Notes: generated by a model from the letters alone, not told the origin. Positions 41,326-49,639 are shown, numbered from the stretch's first letter. The stretch: DNA of 64,000 nt from Paenibacillus sambharensis (GCF_003233845.1 NZ_QKRB01000057.1:248001-312000), one strand, 5' to 3'. Translations and numbers: made by a program.

Positions 41326-42075
41326 ATGGTTGTGAACCGATTGGGCAGAGTGCTGAAGCTCACAGGACAGGCTGCGCTGGTTCTGCTGCTGCTTGCAGCG
41401 CTATCCGGCTGCCTGTATCCCAAAGACCGGATGGGACAGAATGAGCGCCCCTCGAAGGAGTCCGTGCGGTTGATTCAAGATGCGGTTGACCAGTACTTCG
41501 CGAGTAAAGGCCTTCTGCCGATCAAGAACAGCGGTGAAGACACACCGATATACGAGAAGTTTGTCATCGACATCGCGAAACTGGAGAGAATGGGCTATAT
41601 TAACGACATTCCGGCGGCGGCCTTCGAGAACGGGGGGAGTTATTATTTCCTGCTGCAGAACGAGGAAGTCGATCCCGTGGTGAAGCTGATGAGCATTACG
41701 GTTTACCAGCAAATTAACGACCTTCAAGCTAAGGTGGATGCCTATAGAGAAGCGAACGGAGGACAACTGCCGGCAGGCGGCGAAGCCTATCCGTCCTTTT
41801 ATCACATTGACTTTGACAAGCTGACTGGCAGCAAGCCGGTCATACGCTCTGTATACAGCAATCAGACGATGAACCTCATCATCCATGAGAATGGCACGGT
41901 TTATGCTGATTATGGCGCAGATATCCGTAAAGCTGTCGAGCTGAGTGGAACAGACCCGGATCCTGAGACAGATCTCCGGGAGCTGCTTGTCAGCCAATCG
42001 GACTTTGTGCCTGTCAAATCAGCGGCCTATTACTGGGTGGATGGAGACCCGGCGGCGCGGCTGCCCGGACAATAG
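41326..42075 (+). CDS. yphF: Lipoprotein (YphF-like), unknown function
   Basis: 249 residues. Signal peptide with lipobox LSGC (C29), so it is anchored outside the cytoplasmic membrane. The mature part has two similar segments beginning around KESVRLIQDAVDQYF and INDLQAKVDAYREANGG, suggesting an internal duplication. Position before spoIVA equals B. subtilis yphF, a putative lipoprotein. Starts at 41308, 41326 or GTG 41332 are possible; GGAGGAGGA fits the last two. Confidence 0.78.
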   Translation: MVVNRLGRVLKLTGQAALVLLLLAALSGCLYPKDRMGQNERPSKESVRLIQDAVDQYFASKGLLPIKNSGEDTPIYEKFVIDIAKLERMGYINDIPAAAFENGGSYYFLLQNEEVDPVVKLMSITVYQQINDLQAKVDAYREANGGQLPAGGEAYPSFYHIDFDKLTGSKPVIRSVYSNQTMNLIIHENGTVYADYGADIRKAVELSGTDPDPETDLRELLVSQSDFVPVKSAAYYWVDGDPAARLPGQ

Positions 42076-42106
42076 CAGCTTGATTAGCAGATTGATTATA
42101 CAAGAG

Positions 42107-42137
42107 ACCGTCAGGGAGAAATCCTTGGCGGTTTTTT
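42107..42137 (+). terminator. Intrinsic terminator after the yphF-like gene
   Basis: ACCGTCAGG (42107-42115) pairs with CCTTGGCGGT, including G-U pairs, followed by TTTTTT at 42132-42137. Confidence 0.75.
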
Positions 42138-42564
42138 GTTATGTCTGCGGGGCGGCGGTTTTGCACTCACTAAGGCATAGACGGGGCTCTAGGAACATAT
42201 ATCAGTTCTTGGAAGGGGATTAATGGGAATTGCGATTAGGCGGTTACAAAGATTTTTGATACGGTTTGGTCATAAAACGGAAGCGGAAGCAATATGATGT
42301 TACTAGTCCAAACAGTTGTACGAGAGTTGCAAGGTACGGATACGGTGAGCCGGATCCGGTTGGCAATGTCTGTCGCTTGCCCCGCTTCCAGCTTCCGGTG
42401 GATGGCGGCGGATGTCCTGACGGCTTTGTGAATGCACGGGCAGCTCCGCCAGGTGCGTGCAGCACGGGAGTCCTGCCCAGCGGAGAGCTTCTACATACGT
42501 GCAGCAGCACCGTTCAACGGACTGACTCCTTGAACTCGGAAATTTGATTGGGAGGGGATATTCA
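42138..42564 (+). other. Long intergenic region before spoIVA with a GC-rich structured part
   Basis: No gene is called in this 427-base stretch. An open frame of 93 codons (42266-42547) exists but has no ribosome site and no recognisable product. From about 42295 to 42540 the DNA is GC-rich and rich in short inverted repeats. GGGCAG (42438-42443) and CTCCGC (42444-42449) are each matched by CTGCCC (42473-42478) and GCGGAG (42480-42485), in pseudoknot order. No convincing sigma-E promoter was identified. Confidence 0.5.
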
Positions 42565-44043
42565 GTGGAAAAAGTGGATATTTTTAAGGACATCGCCGAA
42601 CGAACAGGCGGGGATATTTACCTCGGCGTCGTTGGAGCGGTCCGTACGGGCAAATCGACCTTCATCAAGCGTTTTATGGAGACGGTCGTACTTCCCAACA
42701 TTACAAGCGACGCCGATCGGGTCAGGGCGGTAGATGAGCTGCCGCAGAGCGCTGCCGGTAAGACCATTATGACGACAGAGCCGAAATTCGTTCCAAACCA
42801 GGCTGTCCAAATCCGGGTATCGGAAGGGCTGGATGTGAATGTTCGGCTCGTTGACTGTGTCGGTTATGCGGTTGAGGGGGCAAAAGGCTACGAGGATGAG
42901 AATGGCCCGCGGATGATCTCAACGCCGTGGTTTGAGGAGCCGATTCCCTTCCAGGAAGCTGCGGAGATTGGCACGCGTAAAGTCATCCAGGAGCATTCCA
43001 CGCTTGGCGTTGTGGTCACGACAGACGGCTCGATTGCCGAAATTGCGCGAAGCTCCTATGTGGATTCAGAAGAGAGGGTTATTGCGGAACTGAAGGAAGT
43101 CGGCAAGCCGTTCGTGCTCGTGATCAACTCCACCAATCCCAAAGGGGACGAAGCGCAGCAGCTGCGGGGAGAGCTCCAAGCCAAGTATGATATCCCGGTA
43201 ATGACGATGAGCGTAGCGACAATGGGCGAGGAAGAAGTCATGACAGTGCTTAGGGAAGTGCTGTACGAATTCCCGGTCCATGAGGTTAACGTTAATCTTC
43301 CGAGCTGGGTAATGGTACTCAACGATAATCACTGGCTAAGATCCAGCTATGAAACCTCTGTTCGGGATACGGTGAAAGATATCCGCCGTCTGCGGGATGT
43401 TGATCGTGTTGTGGACCAGTTTATGGAATATGAATTTATCAGCAGAGCCGGTCTGAGCGACATGAATATGGGTCAAGGGGTCGCTGAAATTGATCTCTAT
43501 GCCCCGGATGAGCTCTATGACAAAATTCTGATGGAGGTTGTCGGTGTAGAAATCCGCGGCAAGGATCACCTGCTGCAGCTGATGCAGGAATTCTCGCATG
43601 CCAAACGGGAATACGACCGGTTTGCGGAAGCGCTTGAGATGGTGAAGACAACCGGCTACGGCATTGCCGCACCAACGCTTGCCGAGATGGCCCTGGATGA
43701 ACCTGAACTAATCCGCCAGGGCTCAAGATTCGGTGTCAGGTTAAAGGCTACTGCTCCATCGATCCACATGATTCGGGTGGATGTGGAGTCGGAGTTTGCT
43801 CCGATTATCGGAACGGAGAAGCAGAGCGAGGAGCTTGTCCGCTACCTGATGCAGGACTTCGAGAACGATCCGATCAAGATCTGGGAGTCGGATATATTCG
43901 GCCGATCCCTGCATTCCATTGTACGGGAAGGTATTCAGGGCAAGATTGCCATGATGCCGGATAATGCCCGCTACAAGCTGCAGGAAACATTGGGACGGAT
44001 CATTAATGAAGGCTCGGGCGGTTTGATTGCCATTATACTGTAA
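42565..44043 (+). CDS. spoIVA: Stage IV sporulation protein A (spore coat ATPase)
   Basis: Mother-cell ATPase that polymerises on the forespore surface to form the base of the spore coat. The P-loop GAVRTGKST holds K30, the residue position known from B. subtilis, and the middle and C-terminal domains are complete (492 residues, the same length as in B. subtilis), ending in GGLIAIIL. GTG 42565 follows GGGAGGGG; the longer frame from 42544 contains that ribosome site and is unlikely. Confidence 0.97.
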   Translation: MEKVDIFKDIAERTGGDIYLGVVGAVRTGKSTFIKRFMETVVLPNITSDADRVRAVDELPQSAAGKTIMTTEPKFVPNQAVQIRVSEGLDVNVRLVDCVGYAVEGAKGYEDENGPRMISTPWFEEPIPFQEAAEIGTRKVIQEHSTLGVVVTTDGSIAEIARSSYVDSEERVIAELKEVGKPFVLVINSTNPKGDEAQQLRGELQAKYDIPVMTMSVATMGEEEVMTVLREVLYEFPVHEVNVNLPSWVMVLNDNHWLRSSYETSVRDTVKDIRRLRDVDRVVDQFMEYEFISRAGLSDMNMGQGVAEIDLYAPDELYDKILMEVVGVEIRGKDHLLQLMQEFSHAKREYDRFAEALEMVKTTGYGIAAPTLAEMALDEPELIRQGSRFGVRLKATAPSIHMIRVDVESEFAPIIGTEKQSEELVRYLMQDFENDPIKIWESDIFGRSLHSIVREGIQGKIAMMPDNARYKLQETLGRIINEGSGGLIAIIL

Positions 44044-44065
44044 AACAGCAGCGCAGTCTGCTGGG

Positions 44066-44114
44066 CAAGGGATAGATGCAGCGTTCTTGTGACGCGGTGT
44101 CTATCCCTTGTTTT
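44066..44114 (+). terminator. Intrinsic terminator after spoIVA
   Basis: CAAGGGATAGA (44066-44076) pairs with TCTATCCCTTG (44100-44110), with GCGTT/GACGC pairing inside, then TTTTA. Confidence 0.85.
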
Positions 44115-44133
44115 ACGCCCACTTTCGACAAAT

Positions 44134-44149
44134 AGTGATATATCTCACA
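44134..44149. promoter_or_regulatory. Crp/Fnr-like palindrome upstream of the sugar ABC transporter
   Basis: AGTGA-TATATC-TCACA matches the Crp/Fnr family consensus TGTGA-N6-TCACA in nine of ten positions. It ends nine bases before the -35 box of the transporter promoter. Which regulator binds is unknown. Confidence 0.5.
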
Positions 44150-44157
44150 AATTCCGA

Positions 44158-44185
44158 TTGACACACTCGGAAAAGATGGTAATAT
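44158..44185 (+). promoter_or_regulatory. Sigma-A promoter of the sugar ABC transporter operon
   Basis: TTGACA (44158-44163) and TAATAT (44180-44185), 16 bases apart, about 57 bases before the start codon. Confidence 0.65.
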
Positions 44186-44241
44186 GATGAGTAAGTTTTC
44201 ATAATTATCATTTTGTTGCACAGAGAGGGGAAAATTTCTAC

Positions 44242-45360
44242 ATGAAACGGTTAACGAAAACATCGATCCTGCTGCTGGCGGCGGCCTTTATGCTTGTACT
44301 GTCCGCATGCGGCGGCGGAAGCACAACGACTACTGGCGGAGCTTCAGGCAGCACGCCTGCCGAATCTTCGAATAACAGCGGACAAGCTGGCGGGAATGAC
44401 GCTTCGCCGCTTGCAGGCAAGAAGATTGCGCTTGTCATGCAGTTCAATACAGGAACCTTCTCCGCCCAATATATTGAAGGCGTGAAGGACCAGGCTGAGA
44501 AGCTCGGCGGCACGGTTCAAGTATTTGCCTCCGACAACAAGCTGGACGTTATGGCATCCAACCTGGACGCAGCTGTTAATCAGGGCTTTGACGGCATTCT
44601 GATTGACCATGGACAAGCTGGTGCTCTTGAGGCGGGCATCAACCGCGCTGTGTCGAAGGGCATTCCGGTCGTTGTGTTTGATGCTGATGTGAAGATTCCG
44701 GGCGTTACGGTTCTCCAGCAGGATGATCAGACGCTTGCCGAGATGACCCTTGAGCAGCTGGCGGAGGACGCAGGCGGCCAAGGAAACATTGTTAAGGTAT
44801 GGGTAGCCGGATTCGCACCGATGGAACGCCGGGAAGTTGCATTCAAGGCATTCCAGGAGAAGTATCCGGACATCAAGGTGGTTTCCGCCTTTGGTAATGC
44901 GAACAACCCTGCACTGGACACGCAAGCGCAGATGGAAGCAGTCCTTAAGCAGTATAAGAAAGGCGAAATTACGGCCGTATGGGCTGCTTGGGATGAGTTC
45001 GCCAAGGGTGCGTCCAGAGCGATTCAGCAGGCCGGACGGACGGAAATTAAAGTGTACGGCATCGACATGAGTGATGAGGATCTGCAGATGATTCAGGATC
45101 CTGCAAGCCCATGGGTAGCCTCTGCTGCTGTTGATCCGAAGGATATCGGCCGGGTGCAGGTTCGTTATCTGTATCAAAAGTTTAATGGCGACGAGACGGA
45201 AGATATGGTCGTACTGGAGCCTGCCTTCGTGAAACGTGAGGACCTGCCGGCTGAGAAAATCAACACGACGCAGCTGCACGAGCACATAGAGGGCTGGGGC
45301 AGCAGTGAGCAGGGCTATACGGATTGGATGAGAGATCTGGAAGCCAGCGGCTCGAAATAA
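44242..45360 (+). CDS. Sugar-type ABC transporter substrate-binding lipoprotein
   Basis: 372 residues. Lipobox LSAC (C23) followed by a Gly/Ser/Thr linker (about 24-55) and a type I periplasmic binding fold (KKIALVMQFNTGTFSAQYIEG, GFDGILIDHGQ, GIPVVVFDADV, AVWAAWDEFAKGA). These features resemble ribose/galactose-type binding proteins. The ligand cannot be told from sequence. AGAGGGGAA lies upstream. First gene of a three-gene operon whose other members are an RbsA-type ATPase and an RbsC-type permease. Confidence 0.87.
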   Translation: MKRLTKTSILLLAAAFMLVLSACGGGSTTTTGGASGSTPAESSNNSGQAGGNDASPLAGKKIALVMQFNTGTFSAQYIEGVKDQAEKLGGTVQVFASDNKLDVMASNLDAAVNQGFDGILIDHGQAGALEAGINRAVSKGIPVVVFDADVKIPGVTVLQQDDQTLAEMTLEQLAEDAGGQGNIVKVWVAGFAPMERREVAFKAFQEKYPDIKVVSAFGNANNPALDTQAQMEAVLKQYKKGEITAVWAAWDEFAKGASRAIQQAGRTEIKVYGIDMSDEDLQMIQDPASPWVASAAVDPKDIGRVQVRYLYQKFNGDETEDMVVLEPAFVKREDLPAEKINTTQLHEHIEGWGSSEQGYTDWMRDLEASGSK

Positions 45361-45384
45361 GCACGGGAGAAGGAGAGTGCTATA

Positions 45385-46893
45385 ATGGCGCTTCTTAGCA
45401 TGTCGGGCATCACCAAGTCATTCGCTGGCGTGCCGGCGCTGCGGAGTGTGGATTTCGAGCTGCGCAGCGGGGAGATTCATGCGCTGCTTGGAGCTAACGG
45501 TGCAGGCAAGAGCACCTTAATGAAGGTGCTCTCCGGCGCTTACTCACCGGATGCAGGAGTGATCCGGATCGATGATCAAGCCGTGCAGATCCGTTCGCCC
45601 TATGATGCCAAGAAACACGGCATTCAGTGCATCTATCAGGAAGTGGACACAGCGCTTGCTGCAGGGCTGTCTGTTGCCGAGAATATTATGATGGACAAGA
45701 TATCCGCGGGCGGCGCAGGCCTGCTGAACTGGAATAAGCTTAGGGGTGAAGCAGAGAGAGCGCTTGCCCAGGTAGGAGCCGACATTCCGGTACGCAAGCC
45801 CGTAGAGGGTCTGACGCTTGCTGAGAAGCAGCTTGTTCTGCTGGCCCGGCTTCTGACCGAGGAAGCCCGTATTGTGATCTTTGACGAACCGACGGCGCCG
45901 CTCAGCCTGGAAGAAGCTGAACGGTTGTTCCGTGTTATGCAGCGGTTAAAATCCAGCGGCATCGGGTCGGTCTTCATTACACACCGGCTTCCGGAGGTGT
46001 TTCGCATGAGTGACCGGATTACGGTTATGCGGGACGGGGAGCGGGTCTTGACTGAGGCGAAGGACAATACGAATGCGGATGGCATTATCCAGGCCATGCT
46101 TGGCAAAACCTTCGCCGCCGAGTTTCCGAAGACAGAGGCAGCAATCGGTGAAATACTGCTGGAAGCCGAAGGTTTGACGCTCGGTCACAAGGTCAGGGAT
46201 GTTTCGTTCACAGCAAGAAGCGGCGAGATTGTAGCTGTTGTGGGGCTTGTCGGGGCAGGCAAGACGGAGCTGTCGAGGGTACTGTTCGGAGCCGACAGGC
46301 CTGAGAGCGGGACCATACGAGTAAAGGGCAAAGAGGCAATACTCCGTGAGCCGGTGGATGCTGTCCAGAACGGTATTGTGCTTGTTCCGGAAGAGCGGCG
46401 CAAGCAGGGGATTCTCGTACAAGAATCCGTCCAGCGGAACATCAGCCTGCCGCTGCTGGATGCGCTGTCCTCGCTTGGCATTGTGTCGCTGCGCAAAGAG
46501 AAGAGACTCGCGGAGGACGTCATTCAGCGGCTTGGCATCAAGACATCGTCACCGGGTCTTGCGGCCGCATACTTAAGCGGCGGCAACCAGCAGAAGGTAT
46601 CGATCGGCAAATGGCTGGAGACCGGGGCTAATGTGTTTCTGTTCGATGAGCCGACCAAGGGCGTCGATATTGGGGCCAAGAGCGATATATTCAGCATTAT
46701 CGGTGAACTGGCATCGAGAGGAAAGTCGATCGTCTACTTTACCTGTGAATTCGCTGAAGCAATTGGCATAGCCGACAGGCTGCTTGTGATGTATGACGGC
46801 CGGCTCGTGAAGGAGCTGTCCCGTGCGGAAGCCACACAGGAACTAATCTTGCTTTATGCAAGCGGAGGGGAAGACAGGAAGCATGAAATCTAA
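45385..46893 (+). CDS. Sugar-type ABC transporter ATP-binding protein (two ATPase domains)
   Basis: 502 residues with two fused ATPase domains as in RbsA/MglA. Domain 1: GANGAGKST and VIFDEPTAPLS; its signature motif reads LTLAEKQLV, degenerate as is common in this subfamily. Domain 2: GLVGAGKTEL, the canonical YLSGGNQQKVSIGKWL and LFDEPTKGVD. AAGGAGA upstream; the permease start lies inside its last 11 bases. Confidence 0.92.
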   Translation: MALLSMSGITKSFAGVPALRSVDFELRSGEIHALLGANGAGKSTLMKVLSGAYSPDAGVIRIDDQAVQIRSPYDAKKHGIQCIYQEVDTALAAGLSVAENIMMDKISAGGAGLLNWNKLRGEAERALAQVGADIPVRKPVEGLTLAEKQLVLLARLLTEEARIVIFDEPTAPLSLEEAERLFRVMQRLKSSGIGSVFITHRLPEVFRMSDRITVMRDGERVLTEAKDNTNADGIIQAMLGKTFAAEFPKTEAAIGEILLEAEGLTLGHKVRDVSFTARSGEIVAVVGLVGAGKTELSRVLFGADRPESGTIRVKGKEAILREPVDAVQNGIVLVPEERRKQGILVQESVQRNISLPLLDALSSLGIVSLRKEKRLAEDVIQRLGIKTSSPGLAAAYLSGGNQQKVSIGKWLETGANVFLFDEPTKGVDIGAKSDIFSIIGELASRGKSIVYFTCEFAEAIGIADRLLVMYDGRLVKELSRAEATQELILLYASGGEDRKHEI

Positions 46894-47869
46894 CATTCTG
46901 GAGTGGGCCTATAAATACGGCGCGCTATTCGTCATCGGTTTTGTTATCGTCTTTTTCTCCTTGTGGGACGAACACTTCTTCACCTATGATAATCTATCGG
47001 ATATTCTGCGATCGATCTCAATTGTCACCTTCGTAGCGATTGGCATTACCTTCTCGCTCGCTGTCGATGGCTTTGATCTGTCGGTCGGTTCGACGGTTTC
47101 GCTGACAACGGTGCTTGCCGCAACGCTGATGGTCTGGCATGAACAGCCGCTGATTGTCGTGATCGCCGTTCCGCTGCTGGCTGGCGCCCTGATCGGTATG
47201 CTGAATGCGCTTCTGATTGTGAAGATCCGGATTCCTGACCTTCTCGCGACGCTGGCTGTTATGTATATTATTTCCGGAATTCACCGGACATACACCAAGG
47301 GCTACTCGATTTACAATAATATGCAGATGAGCGACGGCACCAACGCGCCGGGAGTGTTCCAGGAATCATTCCTCTGGCTTGGTCAAGGGCAGCTGTTTGG
47401 CATCCCGGTACCGGTTGTGCTGATGGTGCTGGCTGTCATTCTCGTCCACCTGTTCTTTACCTTCACCAAGTGGGGAAGGCAGATGTATATTACCGGCGGG
47501 AACGAAGAGGCAGCAAGGCTTTCGGGTATCCGCGTACGGCGCATCCGTCTGGCTGCCTATATGGCCTCCGGCGTGTTCGCGGCAATCGGCGGGCTGCTGT
47601 TCGCAGCGCGTACAGGCACCGGCCAGATAGATGCTGGCGCTCCGCTTCTCATGGAATCAGTTGCTGCGGTTTTTGTCGGGTATTCGGTCTTCGGAGCCGG
47701 CAAGCCGAATGTGATTGGAACCTTCTTCGGGGCTGTGCTCATCGGGGTGCTTCTGAACGGCCTGACCATGATGCGGGTTCCCTATTATACAAATGACATT
47801 ATCAAAGGCAGTGTTCTCGTTCTTGCTCTGGCTGTTACATTCATTCATCTGCACAGGAGACGCGCTTAG
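46883..47869 (+). CDS. Sugar-type ABC transporter permease (RbsC-like)
   Basis: 328 residues, about ten spans, with the family features DGFDLSVGS, GxLxGxxNALLIVKIRIPDLLATLAVMYI-like region and GNEEAARLSGIRVRRIRL (ATPase contact loop). Start ATG 46883 follows GGGGAAGACAGGAAG; a longer frame from 46856 overlaps the ATPase gene without a ribosome site. Last gene of the operon; no clear terminator before hbs. Confidence 0.9.
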   Translation: MKSNILEWAYKYGALFVIGFVIVFFSLWDEHFFTYDNLSDILRSISIVTFVAIGITFSLAVDGFDLSVGSTVSLTTVLAATLMVWHEQPLIVVIAVPLLAGALIGMLNALLIVKIRIPDLLATLAVMYIISGIHRTYTKGYSIYNNMQMSDGTNAPGVFQESFLWLGQGQLFGIPVPVVLMVLAVILVHLFFTFTKWGRQMYITGGNEEAARLSGIRVRRIRLAAYMASGVFAAIGGLLFAARTGTGQIDAGAPLLMESVAAVFVGYSVFGAGKPNVIGTFFGAVLIGVLLNGLTMMRVPYYTNDIIKGSVLVLALAVTFIHLHRRRA

Positions 47870-48038
47870 GCACGGTGTTTTTCTGACAGGCGCTAAAACT
47901 GCCGAATCTACTTGAAATTCCTAAACGGCTGTATTACTATAAAAATTGTTCGGTCGAAAGAGGTATATATTTGCAAGTTTCGGTTAAACAGAATGATAAT
48001 GAAAGAGACAGTGTGCAGTCAGGGGAGGTGAAAGCAAT

Positions 48039-48314
48039 ATGAACAAAACGGAATTGATTGCAAAAGTATCAGAACTGACGGAATTGTCGAAGAAAGACGC
48101 AACCAAAGCGGTCGACGCCGTATTTGATGCCATCTCCGATGCGCTCCAAAGTGGTGATAAGGTCCAACTCGTTGGATTCGGCAACTTCGAGGTTCGCGAG
48201 CGTTCGGCCCGTAAGGGACGCAACCCGCAAACTGGCCAGGAGATCGAGATCGCAGCAAGCAAGACGCCTGCATTCAAGCCTGGCAAATCGCTGAAGGATC
48301 TTGTTTCGGGCTAA
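48039..48314 (+). CDS. hbs: DNA-binding protein HU
   Basis: 91-residue histone-like protein that bends and wraps DNA as a dimer. [54 protein letters not shown] (arm region) and the DNA-binding arm proline are all present. GGGGAGGTGA upstream. In B. subtilis hbs also follows spoIVA and precedes the mtr genes; here a transporter operon has been placed before it. Confidence 0.96.
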   Translation: MNKTELIAKVSELTELSKKDATKAVDAVFDAISDALQSGDKVQLVGFGNFEVRERSARKGRNPQTGQEIEIAASKTPAFKPGKSLKDLVSG

Positions 48315-48335
48315 CACATACACAATTTTCGTCTA

Positions 48336-48365
48336 GCGTCCGGGCCGTAAGGCCTGGGCGTTTTG
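48336..48365 (+). terminator. Intrinsic terminator after hbs
   Basis: GCGTCCGGGCC (48336-48346), loop GTAA, GGCCTGGGCG (48351-48360) and TTTTG. Confidence 0.85.
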
Positions 48366-48388
48366 TCTGCCTTAGAGGATTGGGATTA

Positions 48389-48417
48389 TTGACAAGTGAT
48401 AGATTTTTCAGTAAAAT
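48389..48417 (+). promoter_or_regulatory. Promoter of the tRNA-Pro gene
   Basis: TTGACA (48389-48394), 17-base spacer, TAAAAT (48412-48417), 15 bases before the mature tRNA 5' end. Confidence 0.8.
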
Positions 48418-48432
48418 TTGTTGTGCTATTGT

Positions 48433-48509
48433 CGGGTGTTAGCTCAGCTTGGTAGAGCGCTACCTTGGGGTGGTAGAGGTCGCCAGTTCAAATCCGGTAC
48501 ACCCGACCA
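48433..48509 (+). tRNA. tRNA-Pro (anticodon GGG)
   Basis: Full cloverleaf with encoded CCA: acceptor CGGGTGT/ACACCCG, D arm GCTC...GAGC, anticodon stem CTACC/GGTAG with loop TTGGGGT (anticodon GGG), T loop TTCAAAT. The T stem GCCAG/CCGGT has one A-C mismatch where a G-C pair would be normal. Single tRNA gene with its own promoter and terminator, set between hbs and mtrB. Confidence 0.93.
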
Positions 48510-48527
48510 TTCGACAAAAGACTATCG

Positions 48528-48567
48528 ACTGCTTTCCGTTCGTTCTTACGAGGGAGGCAGTTTTTTT
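48528..48567 (+). terminator. Intrinsic terminator after tRNA-Pro
   Basis: ACTGC (48528-48532) pairs with GCAGT (48557-48561), CGT/ACG pairs near the loop, then seven T. Confidence 0.7.
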
Positions 48568-48657
48568 CAGGGAAAGCATCGATCTGAGGTAATGTATCGG
48601 TGTATGCGTGCGGCGGAGGCAACCGGCCGTTCGAACCGGCGGGAAGGAGGAACGGAT

Positions 48658-48882
48658 ATGGAACAACCAACTCATGGAGATTACATTGTGGTGAAGGCGA
48701 AGGATCAGGGCGTTCAGGTCATCGGGCTGACAAGAGGGACGGACACCAAGTTCCACCACACGGAGAAGCTGGATAAAGGTGAAATCCTCATTGCGCAGTT
48801 TACGGATCATACGTCCGCTATCAAAATCCGCGGGAAGGCAACCGTGCTGACCAAATACGGCTCGCTTGATACCGATGAATAA
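48658..48882 (+). CDS. mtrB: Tryptophan RNA-binding attenuation protein (TRAP)
   Basis: 74-residue subunit of the 11-mer TRAP ring, which with bound tryptophan wraps trp leader RNA at GAG/UAG triplets and lets the terminator form. The core is nearly identical to the B. subtilis protein: [22 protein letters not shown] with the RNA-binding lysines, and [24 protein letters not shown] precedes ATG 48658. In B. subtilis mtrB follows folE (mtrA); no folE is present here. Its probable target is the leader at 59093-59170. Confidence 0.96.
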   Translation: MEQPTHGDYIVVKAKDQGVQVIGLTRGTDTKFHHTEKLDKGEILIAQFTDHTSAIKIRGKATVLTKYGSLDTDE

Positions 48883-48998
48883 GAACTACATAGGAAATAT
48901 TGCGGATGAGCAGGCATAGCCTGCTTTTTTCGTTTATACAATGAGGTATAGAACTTGAACGGGCATATCGAAGCGGAGGAATGGGAGGAGGATGGAGT

Positions 48999-49577
48999 GT
49001 GCTGAAGGGCAAAGAGCTGCGTGTGGTAAAATATCTTCTGGGCGGCTGTCTGACCGCTGCCTTGTGCGCTGTGATCGTCACGCTGCTTCCCTCATTAAGC
49101 GCCGGGACTCCTGCTTCGAGAGCGGCCATGGTTATTCAGCCGGATAGGGTTACCCGCATAGGGAGCGATAATTTGGTGGATGCCCTGATCGCTCAGCACT
49201 TCTCCCAGCGGATTCGCAGAACGGATTTGAAATCGGCTGTTCTTTCGGTTGATTTTGTTATCCGGCATGAGGCAGCGGATATTGAACCCGTATATGAGGA
49301 TGTGCTGAAGCTAATCAGGCTATCCTTTAAGCAGGCCCGTAATGTTGAGCGTCTGCTCATCCGCTTCGTGGATACCGGTGGGGACAGCGGGCAGCGCACT
49401 CCGGGCAGCGAGCGTCTTCTGCTTGCGGCTGATATCCGCCGTACGGACAGCTGGCTAGCAGATGACGGAGCAGTAGCTGCGGCAGACCTGCTGGCGGATG
49501 AAAGCTGGACGCGCCGGCTTCGCATCAGCTTTACAGCCCAGGGGGCCGAACGGTTTGGCCGAAGCCGCGGGCTGTGA
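48999..49577 (+). CDS. Signal-anchored protein of unknown function
   Basis: 192 residues. A hydrophobic segment (about 11-34) near the N terminus suggests a signal peptide or membrane anchor, and the remainder is a soluble arginine/leucine-rich domain outside the cell. GTG 48999 chosen because GGAGGAGGA is at good spacing; ATG 48981 is the alternative. It separates mtrB from the hep/menaquinone cluster. No family recognised. Confidence 0.65.
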   Translation: MLKGKELRVVKYLLGGCLTAALCAVIVTLLPSLSAGTPASRAAMVIQPDRVTRIGSDNLVDALIAQHFSQRIRRTDLKSAVLSVDFVIRHEAADIEPVYEDVLKLIRLSFKQARNVERLLIRFVDTGGDSGQRTPGSERLLLAADIRRTDSWLADDGAVAAADLLADESWTRRLRISFTAQGAERFGRSRGL

Positions 49578-49639
49578 TTTTACACTCACCAGGACCTGTT
49601 CGGGATAAGAAGCATTGCTGTGCTTCGCCGTTACAGTTG

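Noticed and set aside
42266-42547. 93-codon open frame upstream of spoIVA
   Set aside because: No ribosome binding site, TTG start, cysteine/proline-rich composition without a recognisable fold, and it overlaps the structured GC-rich region; minus-strand frames of similar size overlap it.
43439-43726. Minus-strand frame inside spoIVA with several arginines and cysteines
   Set aside because: Shadow of spoIVA; no ribosome binding site.
44134-44149. CcpA cre site upstream of the sugar transporter
   Set aside because: The palindrome has TGTGA-N6-TCACA-like half sites and lacks the central CG and the TGNAANCG pattern of cre boxes.
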